A stretch of 37,212 nucleotides of DNA from Klebsiella pneumoniae (lineage in GTDB: Bacteria; Verrucomicrobiota; Verrucomicrobiia; Limisphaerales; SXTU01), in contig CALQJI020000050.1 of the NCBI GenBank assembly GCA_943330855.2, forward strand, positions 1 to 37,212, read 5' to 3'. The notes under the pieces are model-generated. The model had not been told where the DNA came from. It worked only from the letters and a program-made list of their open reading frames with translations, and made no database searches. Position 1 is the first letter of the stretch. Each line of letters begins with the position of its first letter. The position numbers and the translations under genes were made by a program. Of the stretch, positions 18,901 through 26,287 are shown in pieces.

Positions 18901-19857
18901 TTCGAGAAGGCGAACGCCAACCTCGGCGACGCCCTCATTGTTCAGGCTGTGCCGAACAAGATGCAGTTCGCGCCGCAGGAACTCCGCGTCAAAACCGGGG
19001 CCAAGGTTCGCCTCATTTTCGAGAACCCGGACCTCATGCTGCACAACCTCCTCATCCTCGCGCCCGGTTCCGCCGAGGAAGTCGGCGCACTCGCGGATCA
19101 ACTTGCGGCCCAACCCGACGGATTGCTCCGTGCATACGTTCCAGCCTCGACAAAAGTCCTTCACGCCACCCCGCTCGTGCAACCGCGCCAGAAGGCCGAG
19201 CTGATTTTCACTGCCCCCACTGCGCCGGGCAGCTATCCGTTCATCTGCACTTTCCCCGGCCATTGGCGCGTGATGCGCGGCGCCCTCATTGTGGCGAACA
19301 ATCCCGCCGAGTTCCTCGCGAAGAATCCCGGGGTTGCTCCCAAAATCACCGAGTGGAAGCTGAGCGACTTCGCCGACGACCTGAAGCGCGTGGGCCAGCA
19401 CCGGAGCTTCGCGCGCGGCCAGCAGCAGTTCACCGCGCTGGCCTGCGCGCAGTGTCATCAGCTCGGCAAGGAAGGCGTCGCCTTCGGCCCGGCCCTCGCC
19501 GATGTCGTGAAGAAGTATAAGGGCGACGCCAAGGCCGTGTTGCAGGAAATCCTCGAACCCTCGAAGACCATCGAGGATAAGTATCGCAACGTGACCTTGG
19601 AGCTGGGCGACGAAAACTCCCTCTCCGGCCTCATCCTCGCCGAGGACAAAGACAGCGTGACGATTCAAACCGGCCCGACCGCCGCCCAAGTGCAGAAGGT
19701 GGCGAAGAGCGCCATCAAGTCCCGCAAGCCCTCCGCGCTTTCCCTCATGCCCGCCGGCCTGCTCAACGCCTTGGACAAAGAACAAGTCCTCGACCTGCTT
19801 GCCTACCTCCTCGCCGAGGGCAACGCCAAGCACGCCGCTTTTCAGCACGTCCACTGA
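15964..19857 (+). CDS. SGNH hydrolase / PVC-type beta-propeller dehydrogenase / HEAT / azurin-type copper / cytochrome c fusion protein
   Basis: The 1297-residue exported protein has a signal peptide (MKRLLPSVALLMLLVKHALA). Residues ~35-225 form an SGNH/GDSL-like hydrolase (FYGNSM with Ser43 region; FGMNEAF; NGLHLNEAG). Residues ~340-680 are the PVC-type sugar-dehydrogenase-like propeller (FKVANGYTVNLFASE, DHDGKADKCTTFAEGLD, MTDTNGDGKADTKRE). HEAT-like helices span ~700-860. A type-1 copper domain lies at ~980-1110 with ligands His1027, Cys1095, His1100, Met1104; the C-x4-H-x3-M spacing is that of azurin. A class c haem motif CAQCH (1161-1165) with the TIGR02603-like domain ends the protein. 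Electrons from substrate oxidation could pass through copper and haem within one chain. The ATG at 15964 is chosen for the signal peptide. An IS21-family end abuts the stop codon. Confidence 0.88.
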   Translation: MKRLLPSVALLMLLVKHALAANSPVGPAIPLAKNDTILFYGNSMIERLCEQGELEALAQLAAPDKKLRFRSFAWTGDEVGYRLRPEGYEAHMKALLAQWPAKVVIAGFGMNEAFGGAAGLTDFRKQLDGYLDQIIRLHPGAKLVLLSPTALEKGGQVLDVEKRNSGVAAYAKVIADTAKVRGALLVDLFAASQAAYSRSKVRLTSNGLHLNEAGNHEMTKTIARALLGDAAVAKADPARVAEVVKAVARKNYYVAEVVRPKNADLYYGIRKRQAENNAEIPRYHEMIAATEAVVHELAATPARKFADIPLPWLPPLPPIKGHDDGKNTGIIKPPAEAQAEFKVANGYTVNLFASEVEFPDLRNPVQIAFDARGRLWVVTMPSFPHTVPGLPPQDKIIVLEDTDHDGKADKCTTFAEGLDALDGVAFTEWGVIISEQPRLWLMTDTNGDGKADTKRELFRGIDVTDSHHGGMIATDPIGHVLFCDGVFHRSTLETPFGVVRGIDATTYRLNPRTGRVETEWQSNTPNPWKITYDRTGNIFQMYGDGLPLDTLALTWTPLGVYHPFGYGNAGSNGKGSGIASISSPNFPDDYQQGMASASLLGNYTVSLWKYDYTRGNVRGSQRLDVMSSPNAAFRPADLEFGFDGALYVSDFCSPIIGHAQHPMRDPHWDHDHGRIWRVVHNAKPVVKNFPRIEGASVPELLTLLGSNTQDIVRHHARIELRKQGAAMLPALDRWVAALDRTRPDFSQSALEALFVAEGLEQPRPLLLAELLKSESFHYRAAAVRMIRFQADRLPNTAGLLHQMAADPHPRVQMEVVDAIAHLRPAMPAVEHALHGLATTNADVQHMLADLKHGTKPAKGRSVPVLEIAPETRLAQWQDLGNGARRTFVQADAAQPAVLSVRHGYLDILVNGVQLLSSDSMWINDQQVQLDLRAGLNVIDLNFRKVKNPPPVFLYDPLGQRLTTARPAADINQLNTLAAEFEKANANLGDALIVQAVPNKMQFAPQELRVKTGAKVRLIFENPDLMLHNLLILAPGSAEEVGALADQLAAQPDGLLRAYVPASTKVLHATPLVQPRQKAELIFTAPTAPGSYPFICTFPGHWRVMRGALIVANNPAEFLAKNPGVAPKITEWKLSDFADDLKRVGQHRSFARGQQQFTALACAQCHQLGKEGVAFGPALADVVKKYKGDAKAVLQEILEPSKTIEDKYRNVTLELGDENSLSGLILAEDKDSVTIQTGPTAAQVQKVAKSAIKSRKPSALSLMPAGLLNALDKEQVLDLLAYLLAEGNAKHAAFQHVH

Positions 19858-20005
19858 TGTAAACGCCGGTTGAAAAGTGAGACGGGGTCACGGATGTGGG
19901 CCGGGCAAGTTCGTATCTGTAAATGCGCGTATAGCGACAATCAGAAATTGCCGTTGGTCTGGGATAAATTCGGGTCTCACCTGGCCGCTGGCCAGGGAAT
20001 GATTT

Positions 20006-20068
20006 GCCCCGGTGGTGGAACGGAGTCCTTGGCGCGCAGCGCCAAGGACGCAGTGGAACCACCGGGGC
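20006..20068. terminator. Two-tier hairpin at IS21 right end (copy A)
   Basis: An outer stem gccccggtggt/accaccggggc (11 bp) encloses an inner perfect stem gtccttggcgc/gcgccaaggac. The structure lies just past the istB stop, inside the element. No T tract follows, so if it ends transcription it may do so without a classical intrinsic signal; it may instead protect the element from read-through. An identical 63-bp hairpin is at 26588-26650. Confidence 0.5.
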
Positions 20069-20079
20069 AAAGGGCGCGC

Positions 20080-20307
20080 TCATTTCTGTTCGCGCACCTG
20101 GGCTTTTTGGGCGCGCACGCTCTCCCCCGTGAACTCCAGGATCAGCGAGTGATGCACGAGCCGGTCGATCGCGGCCATGGTGGTCATCGGGTCCTTGAAG
20201 ATCTGGTCCCACTTCGAGCACACCAGGTTGCTGCTCATCATCACGCTGCGCCGCTCGTAGCGCTCCGCTAGGAACGTGAAGAGCACCTCCTGGTAATCCG
20301 CGGCGCA
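20080..20307 (-). pseudogene. istB fragment (IS21-family helper ATPase, C-terminal end)
   Basis: Minus-strand translation gives YQEVLFTFLAERYERRSVMM, SSNLVCSKWDQIFKDPMTTM and AAIDRLVHHSLILEFTGESV up to a TGA at 20080-20082. This is the C-terminal part of the AAA+ ATPase IstB, which assists the IstA transposase. Only about 75 of the usual ~250 residues remain, with Walker motifs absent, so it cannot function. An in-frame TAG lies just upstream of the breakpoint. The second copy at 26662 reads MITSNLVFSKW where this has MMSSNLVCSKW. Confidence 0.85.
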
Positions 20308-20393
20308 TTTCTAAAACGGATCAGCCTGCGCGATCCGCGACGGAAACCATTTGGGCCGCCGAACCGACGAAATTACTATTCAGCCTCGCGACC

Positions 20394-21764
20394 TCACGGC
20401 TGCTTGCCGATCGCGAAGAGATGCTTCACCCCGCGCACATACAGGCGCCCGTCGGCAAAGGCCGGAGAGGCATCCGCGGGCTCCCCCAGGGGAGACGCGG
20501 CGAGCTCCTTGAATTCCTTGCCTGCGGCCAGGACGTGCATGATGCCTTGCTTGTCCAAGGCGTATACGCGGCCATCGGCAAAGGCCGGAGAGGCGTGGAA
20601 TCCTGTTTTAAAGTCATGTGCCCAGCTCCTCGTTCCATCCTGCACATCATGGCAGGCGATCAGCCCGTCGCCAGTGGCGAAGAAGACGCGGGAGGCGGCG
20701 ACAAGCGGGCTGGCCATGGCGGGAAGGTCTTGGGAGGCGGTCCAGAGCACACTGGTCGCCGTTACATCTCCCTCACCGCCCGGCAGGATCGCCGCGCCCT
20801 TGGCATTCTCCATCGCCGCCACCACCATGCCGTCCCCGAATGCCGGCGACGGCGTCACATCCCCCCCGAGACATTTGACCCGCCAAAACTCTTTCCCCTT
20901 TTCCGGATCGTAGGCGATTACCCATGGGTTGCCGGTGGTGATCAGCTCTTCGCGTTTGCCAGCCTTGATTACGATCGGCGTGGACCAACTGTTGGGCACC
21001 GGGCGCGGCGTGGTCCGCCAGATCTCTTTGCCAGTCGCGCCATCCAGGGCGATGAGTGCCGAGAGCTTTTCATCCGCCATGCCCCCCTGGTCGAGCTGCA
21101 CGATCAGGAGCGGCCCGTGCGTGAGCAGGGAGGCCGCATGGCCATAGGCGTTGGCCGGGGCGCCCAAGTTTCTGGCCCAGGCCAGGTTCCCCTCGAAAGA
21201 GAACGCCGCGACGGCTCCCGTGGCGAACATGGCATAGACGAGTCGGCCATCCGTAGCCATCGTCGAGGCGGCATAGCCGCCGCGGGAATTGTCGTCCGAG
21301 AAGACCGTTGGCACCGCGGCAGGGCTGTCGCCAACCTTGGAGATCGGCTTTCGCCAGAGGATGGTCCCGGTTAGGACATCGAGGCAGTAGACCTCACAGC
21401 GATCTTTGTCGGCGCCGCTCAGAAAGATACGGTCCTTCCAGACGATCGGCGAGCTGTAGCCGGGCAGCGGGATCTCTGTCTTCCAGAGGATGCCTTTGCC
21501 GCTCGCTCCGTCCCACTCGACGGGCACATCCTTGTGGGAGGAAACACCCAGACCGCCCGGCCCGCGGAAACGTGGCCATTGGGAGCGCATCTCATCGGTG
21601 GAGGCCAAGGGGGGCAACGGCGGCTTGGCGGCTTCAGCCGCTTGCGCCGGGAGAACCAGCAGCATCCCGTAGAGCAACGTCATGAGCGGCAAGACCGTCG
21701 CAACGCGCAACACGCTCGCTGCTCGTGCCGGGTAGCCGCAAACCGAAGAAGAGTGTGCAACCAT
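20394..21764 (-). CDS. Exported PQQ-like beta-propeller repeat protein
   Basis: The 456-residue protein has a signal peptide (hydrophobic core VLPLMTLLYGMLLVLPAQA, cleavage near AQAAEA). The mature part starts with QWPRFRGPGGLGVS, the usual entry motif of PVC outer-surface propeller proteins. Repeated blade signatures follow, such as VYCLDVLTGTILWRKPI, IALDGATGKEIWRT, IAYDPEKGKEFWRVK and IACHDVQDGTRSWAHD. Such proteins adopt a quinoprotein-like fold but usually lack the PQQ-binding and catalytic residues, so a scaffold or binding role is as likely as catalysis. The start is secure: AAGGAG lies 5-6 bases before the ATG and overlaps the TAA of the upstream gene, which ends 9 bp away. The two genes form a tight operon. 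Confidence 0.88.
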   Translation of the reverse strand: MVAHSSSVCGYPARAASVLRVATVLPLMTLLYGMLLVLPAQAAEAAKPPLPPLASTDEMRSQWPRFRGPGGLGVSSHKDVPVEWDGASGKGILWKTEIPLPGYSSPIVWKDRIFLSGADKDRCEVYCLDVLTGTILWRKPISKVGDSPAAVPTVFSDDNSRGGYAASTMATDGRLVYAMFATGAVAAFSFEGNLAWARNLGAPANAYGHAASLLTHGPLLIVQLDQGGMADEKLSALIALDGATGKEIWRTTPRPVPNSWSTPIVIKAGKREELITTGNPWVIAYDPEKGKEFWRVKCLGGDVTPSPAFGDGMVVAAMENAKGAAILPGGEGDVTATSVLWTASQDLPAMASPLVAASRVFFATGDGLIACHDVQDGTRSWAHDFKTGFHASPAFADGRVYALDKQGIMHVLAAGKEFKELAASPLGEPADASPAFADGRLYVRGVKHLFAIGKQP

Positions 21765-21773
21765 GGTGACTCC

Positions 21774-23372
21774 TTATTCGGTGCCCTTGGTCAGGTCAAA
21801 GCAAGCCACGCAGTTGGTCATGCGCAGGTAGATCTTCCCCTCCGCGATGGCAGGGGTTGTGTTTTCGGCTGCGCCCGAGTTCTCCACCTTGCCGAGCAAC
21901 TCGAACTTCTCGGGCGACGCTTTGATCATGGTCAAGAGGCCGCGCTCGCCGATCGTGAACAGCTTGCCGTCGGCGAAGACAGGCGAACCGTTCTCCACGT
22001 AATCGCCGCCGCTGAAGGTCCCCATCTGGTCCCACAGGGGCTTGCCGTCTCCTTCCAGCTTGGTGCAGGTGAAGTGCCTGCCCGTGCAGGCGTAGACGTG
22101 TCCGGCGAAGATCACGGCTGTCGTGGCGCTCATGCCGCCGCGATCCCAGACCTTTTCCGCCTTTTCAGGCGTCATCTTGTAGGCATAGCGCGCTCCCGCC
22201 GCGACCAGGTAGTCGCCGCTGACGACGGGGGAGCCGGCCCATCCGCCCGGGACGGACCACAGGACCTTCCCGGTCTTCGCTTCTAGGCAGAAGATCTGCT
22301 TGTCGTCGTTGCAGAGGACATGGGACTTTCCGTCTTTGACCCATGCGGTTGCCGAGGAGGAGCATCCCCGGCCGGCCGCGATCGCCTTTTGGTTCCAGAC
22401 GAGCTTTCCGTCCTTGGGGTCATACGCTGCCAGCCCCAGCTTGGTGCCGCTCCGGACCACGACAAGGCCGTCGACCAACAGCGGCGAGGAGCAGTTCGGG
22501 CCATAGTCCGGCGGCGCGCTCTTCCAGATCTCAGCGCCCGTCTCGGCGTTCAGGCAATACAAGGCGAGACAGCCGCTGACATAGCAGCGGCCGTCGGCTA
22601 CGGTCGGGGTGCTGGATCCAGAGGTTTCGATATCCGGCATCGGCGCATTGGGATACTCCTTCTTCCACAGGGTCTTTCCGGTCGCTGCGTCCAGGCAGAA
22701 GATGGCGTCTTTGGTCTCGCTGTTCGTCGTCGGCACCAGGCGCCACACGGCTTCCGCCGCTCCAGGTCCTTGGAGCCCGTTGTCCTTAAACCACGTTTCG
22801 AGCTCAGCATGGTTGGCAAATTCCTTCTTCCTCGCTGCTTCGAGCTTGGGGAGGAGCGCCAGCGGGACAGCGCGGTTCCCGGCCATCAAGCGTTTCTTCA
22901 CAAAGGGACCGAACTTCTTCTGCTCATCATCCTTCAGATTCTTGGCGATCCAGTCGTCCGCCCACCCCAGGATCTCCTGGTTCTTCAGTTTTCCCCGGTC
23001 TGGCGACAGACGAGCCTCTTCCGACGTCTTGGCCAGGGCCTCGGGCAGCTTGTCCGGACCTTCCGGCGCCAGTCCGAGGTCAATGGCCCATCGACTTCCG
23101 CCGTCGATGCGGCGCGTGATCAGCGGATTTTTCAGCCCGACAAAAAGGTAGGCCTTGCCGCCGACGACCACGACGCTGCCAAAGCCGCCTTCCTTTTGGG
23201 TCGGGATCGGCTCGCTCTGCCAGAGTTTCTTCGGCCCCTTGGCCGGCCATGGAGCCAGCAGCGCCGGCCCCTTAGCCGCCACGCCGTCCCGGGTCGGGCC
23301 GCGCCACTGGGGCCAGTCCTCCACCGCCTGCGCCGTGTTCCAGACGATCAGGAGACATCCGACCACGATCAT
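21774..23372 (-). CDS. Exported PQQ-like beta-propeller protein with helical insertion
   Basis: The 532-residue protein has a short signal peptide (MIVVGCLLIVWNTAQA) and mature start EDWPQWRGPTRDGVAAKGPA. After the first blade comes a ~110-residue helical, charged insertion (PDKLPEALAKTSEEA, ADDWIAKNLKDDEQKKFG, ARKKEFANHAELETWFKDNG), then the propeller resumes with IFCLDAATGKTLWKKEYP, LYCLNAETGAEIWKS and IFCLEAKTGKVLWSVPG. The ATG at 23372 is preferred because it begins the signal peptide and has AGGGA 5 bases upstream. The frame stays open to 23687 through the 212-bp leader repeat, in frame with its ORF. It is followed after 9 bp by the other propeller gene. Function is unknown; binding or electron-transfer scaffold is plausible. 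Confidence 0.86.
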   Translation of the reverse strand: MIVVGCLLIVWNTAQAVEDWPQWRGPTRDGVAAKGPALLAPWPAKGPKKLWQSEPIPTQKEGGFGSVVVVGGKAYLFVGLKNPLITRRIDGGSRWAIDLGLAPEGPDKLPEALAKTSEEARLSPDRGKLKNQEILGWADDWIAKNLKDDEQKKFGPFVKKRLMAGNRAVPLALLPKLEAARKKEFANHAELETWFKDNGLQGPGAAEAVWRLVPTTNSETKDAIFCLDAATGKTLWKKEYPNAPMPDIETSGSSTPTVADGRCYVSGCLALYCLNAETGAEIWKSAPPDYGPNCSSPLLVDGLVVVRSGTKLGLAAYDPKDGKLVWNQKAIAAGRGCSSSATAWVKDGKSHVLCNDDKQIFCLEAKTGKVLWSVPGGWAGSPVVSGDYLVAAGARYAYKMTPEKAEKVWDRGGMSATTAVIFAGHVYACTGRHFTCTKLEGDGKPLWDQMGTFSGGDYVENGSPVFADGKLFTIGERGLLTMIKASPEKFELLGKVENSGAAENTTPAIAEGKIYLRMTNCVACFDLTKGTE

Positions 23373-23386
23373 CGTCCCTGCCAGGA

Positions 23387-23598
23387 ATTTGCTTTCGCGC
23401 CCGCCGCACCGGAAACGGTCAGAACCGGGACGAGCGTCGGGGAGTGAGGGGGGCTGGGGGGAGCGAGGGGCGGAAGAAGGAAGAAGTGCGGTGGTGACGC
23501 TGCTTCGCACGGGAGATTTCGTGCGGCAGGATGTGGTCGCGGCGGAATTCATGCGTTCAGGCGTTGTTCGCGAGCATGGTGATCCGCTCCGCTGTGCG
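23387..23598 (-). repeat. 212-bp leader repeat, copy A (upstream of propeller gene)
   Basis: This segment and 26302-26513 align over 212 bp with about 7 substitutions and no indels. On the minus strand it ends 14 bp before the ATG of the propeller gene. It holds an ORF that starts at 23552 and stays in frame for 60 codons up to that ATG, so translation could fuse leader and protein. The plus strand carries four G runs at 23439-23470. Copies lie at equivalent places before two different genes, so this is a mobile or repeatedly used 5' module. No promoter could be assigned with confidence. Confidence 0.8.
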
Positions 23599-23711
23599 CT
23601 GAAAGTTCTAATTGTCGCTAGCCAGGCGCTGCACTTTTCGACCGCCCTGTCACAACCGCTGGCCCTCCTCGGCGATCTAAGCACCATTCGAGTGTGACCC
23701 TGCTTGTCCCC
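23599..23711. mobile_element. IS21 right-end scrap in plus orientation
   Basis: The segment ttctaattgtcgct at 23606-23619 is the reverse complement of agcgacaattagaa, found near the IS21 right end (compare 19934 and 26517). It is followed by gcacttttcgacc, resembling the cacttttcaacc of the terminal repeat. This places a small inverted piece of the same element between the leader repeat and the esterase gene. The remaining bases up to 23711 show no gene. Confidence 0.4.
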
Positions 23712-26264
23712 CTATCGCTTGGCTTTCACTGTCACAGGGATATCTACATAGTAAAGATTGGCGGGGGGCTCTCCTTGGCCGCCTTGCGACAGCACGCCGA
23801 TGTTGCCGGACTGGGTGACGACGCGAAGAGTTGCCTGATAATCTCCCGCTTTCTCCGCCCCTAGAAAGCGCACAGAGAATGTCTCCGTCTCCGGTGCCGG
23901 GCCACCCAGGAGCCCGCCCCGGCCGTCGGCGCCGACCAGTTTCAACTGCCGCTTTGTGGGGCCACAGTGGTCGCTGACGAATTCGAACTGCTCCGCATCC
24001 TTGCCGATTAGAATGGCGCCCACATGGTCGGTCGCTTTGGTGAGGACCTGCAGGTGATTCCATCCGTTGGGCGCGAACGACGCTACGCCGTAGAGCACGG
24101 TTGCGGTCTCAGCACCAGGGTCATTGTCACTGAGCACCTGGCGGAACACGCCGCGCTGGCCGTTGCGGATCGTGATGGATTCTGTCGTTTTCGCCGAACC
24201 GAGAGGAGCCTGTCCAAGGTCAAGGGGCTTCGTCACACTGAGTTCCAGTGTCGGGCGCAGGATTTTGACGGTTGAAAGCTTGTCGAACATCAAGCCGCCC
24301 GGCTTTGCGCCACCCTGATAGATGAACCGGGCACAGGGGCTAAGGGGATAGATGAACAGGTATTCCGGGATCTGGTCGGTCAGACGCTGCGCGATGGAGC
24401 GGGTAACGAAAGTCTCGCTCGCGGTCGAGATGTCACGCGAGCCGCCCCAGGTCTCGGTGGCCGAACCGCCCACTCCCTGGGTGAGGTTCATGTAGCATTT
24501 CTGCTCCCCGCTTCCCGGTAGCGCCGCGATCTCGACACTATATCCCACCAGGCATCCCGGGCGCACGGCGGGACGTTCCGGCAGGCAGTTCCAGTAGGAG
24601 CCTGACCCGTCGATCAGCTTGATGACGGACACCCCGCTCTTTTTGGCCTCTGTCATCTCGATGCAGTGTTTTTCCTCTGGTGCCTGCCGCGCGGCAAGTT
24701 GGGTGTTCGGGCCGAGTTTCCAGCCGAGCGGCTTCCCGTCTTTGTCCAACTCCTCGAAGCTGGGGTTGGGGAAGGCGAACTCCGCATGGTCAGACATCGG
24801 TGACCGGGTCCAATCCGTCCAGCGGAACGGCGTGGCAGGCAGGCCCTCCCGGTTGAACAGCGTGCATTGCGGAAAACCGGCCCAAGCGTAGTGCAGCATG
24901 GACGGAACCGGAACGTCGGGACAGGATACAATCACGCGATCGCCGTCGATGCGGGCCTGCGCCGGGTGGAAACGGCGGTCGGCCCCGGCAAGGTCGAAGC
25001 CCTGCACGGCGCCGTCGGGCCCACGCCCGACCAGCCCGGTTCCGGCGTAGTCAAAACGCACGACAACATCATTCTTGCCGAACTGCACATCTCGCGGCAC
25101 GGGCCCGCTTGCAAGGAGCTTTTCGCCGTAGGCGACTTCACGCGCCTGCAGCAGCAGGCGGTCGGCGACGGGCTCCTTGTTGGCCGGATGGATGTCCCAC
25201 GCGTCCCCCACGTCGATGGTGATCGCCATGCCGGTGCGCGGCACGGAACGCCAGGTCAGCAATTGCGCCTCACGCACCTCTACGAAGCCGTGCCGTTCGC
25301 CATCCTTGTGGAGGCCGGTCAGCGTTTTATTGTCCATGTCCATCCGTGCGTCCTTCCCGGCCCGGTGTTCCTGGAAGCCTGGCAGCTGGACGAAGAGGAA
25401 CGGCAGGTCGGTCTGCGCAAATGATTTGCGCCAGCTGCGGATCAGTGCCGGCAGAAGCGATCGGTATTCGGCGCCGCGGCCGCCGTTGTATTCGCCCTGG
25501 TAGTAGAGCACGCCGCGGAGAGCAAACGGTCCGAGGGGCGCGATCATGCCGTTGAAGCATTTCGACGGCCCCAGCGGGCTCTTCAGCAGGTGCTGGAGTT
25601 CCGGGGCGGCGGAAAGAGTGGCGGAGTCCACCCATGACTCGGCCGGCACGATCTCCACCGCTGTGATTATGCCGACGGGCACCTTGCCGCCCAGGTGGCG
25701 GTAGAGTTTCTCCGCGAACATGCCGCTGACAGCAGAATAGCCGCTTACCGGTTTGCGCCACGCCACAGGCTTGGACAGATCGGTCAAGGGTTCCGTGGGC
25801 GGCGAGGTCTGGGCGAGAACGCCGGCCACCCGCAGATACGGGCAGGCCTCAAGCCGCTTCAGCGCTTCGGCGCCGCCGGTCGCGCTCCCAAGCCCCATCA
25901 TCATGTTCGACTGACCGGCCGTGAACCATACGTCCCCCACCAGCACATCACGGATCGCCAGTTTCTGTGGATTAGCCCCCTCCGTTGAAACGAGCAGTTC
26001 CCGGCCTGCGGTATTCGCCGTCAACGGATCGAGCAATATCTTCCATTTCCCCGAGGAGTCCGCCATGGCGCTTTTCGTCTGCCCTGCAAAGCTCACCGAC
26101 ACTTTCGAGCCGACGTCAGCCCAGCCCCAAACGGGAACCGGCATCTCGCGCTGCAAGACCATGCCGTCGGAAAATATCTGAGGCATGCGGACATCGGCAA
26201 ACGCGGCTTGACTGAACGCCAGAAGCGCCGCCAGAACCGCAAGTTGTGCTATTCGAGTTCTCAT
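23712..26264 (-). CDS. Sialate-O-acetylesterase-like SGNH protein with long C-terminal extension
   Basis: The 850-residue protein starts with a Sec signal peptide (MRTRIAQLAVLAALLAFSQA, cleavage AFA|DV). The mature N terminus VRMPQIFSDGMVLQREMPVP is the hallmark of the SASA/DUF303 family. The nucleophile is Ser119 in TAGQSNMMMG and the Asp/His pair is Asp357/His359 in AWDIHPANK. After about residue 500 two further beta-rich regions follow: one resembling a jelly-roll ligand-binding domain (FPNPSFEELDKDGKPLGWKL) and one with SITIRNGQRGVFRQV and DIPVTVKAKR. The enzyme would remove O-acetyl groups from sialic acid or other sugars. Alternative starts are 26291, whose ATG overlaps a leader-ORF stop as ATGA, and 26303. 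Confidence 0.85.
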   Translation of the reverse strand: MRTRIAQLAVLAALLAFSQAAFADVRMPQIFSDGMVLQREMPVPVWGWADVGSKVSVSFAGQTKSAMADSSGKWKILLDPLTANTAGRELLVSTEGANPQKLAIRDVLVGDVWFTAGQSNMMMGLGSATGGAEALKRLEACPYLRVAGVLAQTSPPTEPLTDLSKPVAWRKPVSGYSAVSGMFAEKLYRHLGGKVPVGIITAVEIVPAESWVDSATLSAAPELQHLLKSPLGPSKCFNGMIAPLGPFALRGVLYYQGEYNGGRGAEYRSLLPALIRSWRKSFAQTDLPFLFVQLPGFQEHRAGKDARMDMDNKTLTGLHKDGERHGFVEVREAQLLTWRSVPRTGMAITIDVGDAWDIHPANKEPVADRLLLQAREVAYGEKLLASGPVPRDVQFGKNDVVVRFDYAGTGLVGRGPDGAVQGFDLAGADRRFHPAQARIDGDRVIVSCPDVPVPSMLHYAWAGFPQCTLFNREGLPATPFRWTDWTRSPMSDHAEFAFPNPSFEELDKDGKPLGWKLGPNTQLAARQAPEEKHCIEMTEAKKSGVSVIKLIDGSGSYWNCLPERPAVRPGCLVGYSVEIAALPGSGEQKCYMNLTQGVGGSATETWGGSRDISTASETFVTRSIAQRLTDQIPEYLFIYPLSPCARFIYQGGAKPGGLMFDKLSTVKILRPTLELSVTKPLDLGQAPLGSAKTTESITIRNGQRGVFRQVLSDNDPGAETATVLYGVASFAPNGWNHLQVLTKATDHVGAILIGKDAEQFEFVSDHCGPTKRQLKLVGADGRGGLLGGPAPETETFSVRFLGAEKAGDYQATLRVVTQSGNIGVLSQGGQGEPPANLYYVDIPVTVKAKR

Positions 26265-26287
26265 CTTCTTAACAAGCTGAAAGTTTC

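Larger units (their letters stand above)
19858..20307 (-). mobile_element. IS21-family remnant: istB 3' end plus terminal repeat
   Basis: The element starts with TGTAAACGCCGGTTGAAAAG immediately after the stop codon of the dehydrogenase gene. The same 20 or more bases begin the element end inside hipA at 37065, which identifies this as an IS terminus. Reading on the minus strand one finds the last ~75 codons of istB, a large hairpin, a smaller one (cctggcc-gct-ggccagg) and then the terminus. The istA gene and most of istB are missing; the sequence breaks at about 20307. Positions 19935-20283 are repeated at 26517-26865 in the same orientation with about 11 differences in 349 bp and no indels. 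Confidence 0.8.

Noticed and set aside
17821..19854. 677-codon minus-strand open frame opposite the dehydrogenase fusion
   Set aside because: Same GC-rich mirror effect; copper and haem ligands on the plus strand are decisive.
20394..23372. PQQ-dependent alcohol dehydrogenase activity for the two propeller proteins
   Set aside because: The blades fit the PQQ-like repeat fold, but I do not see the disulfide ring, calcium site or catalytic Asp of true quinoprotein dehydrogenases.
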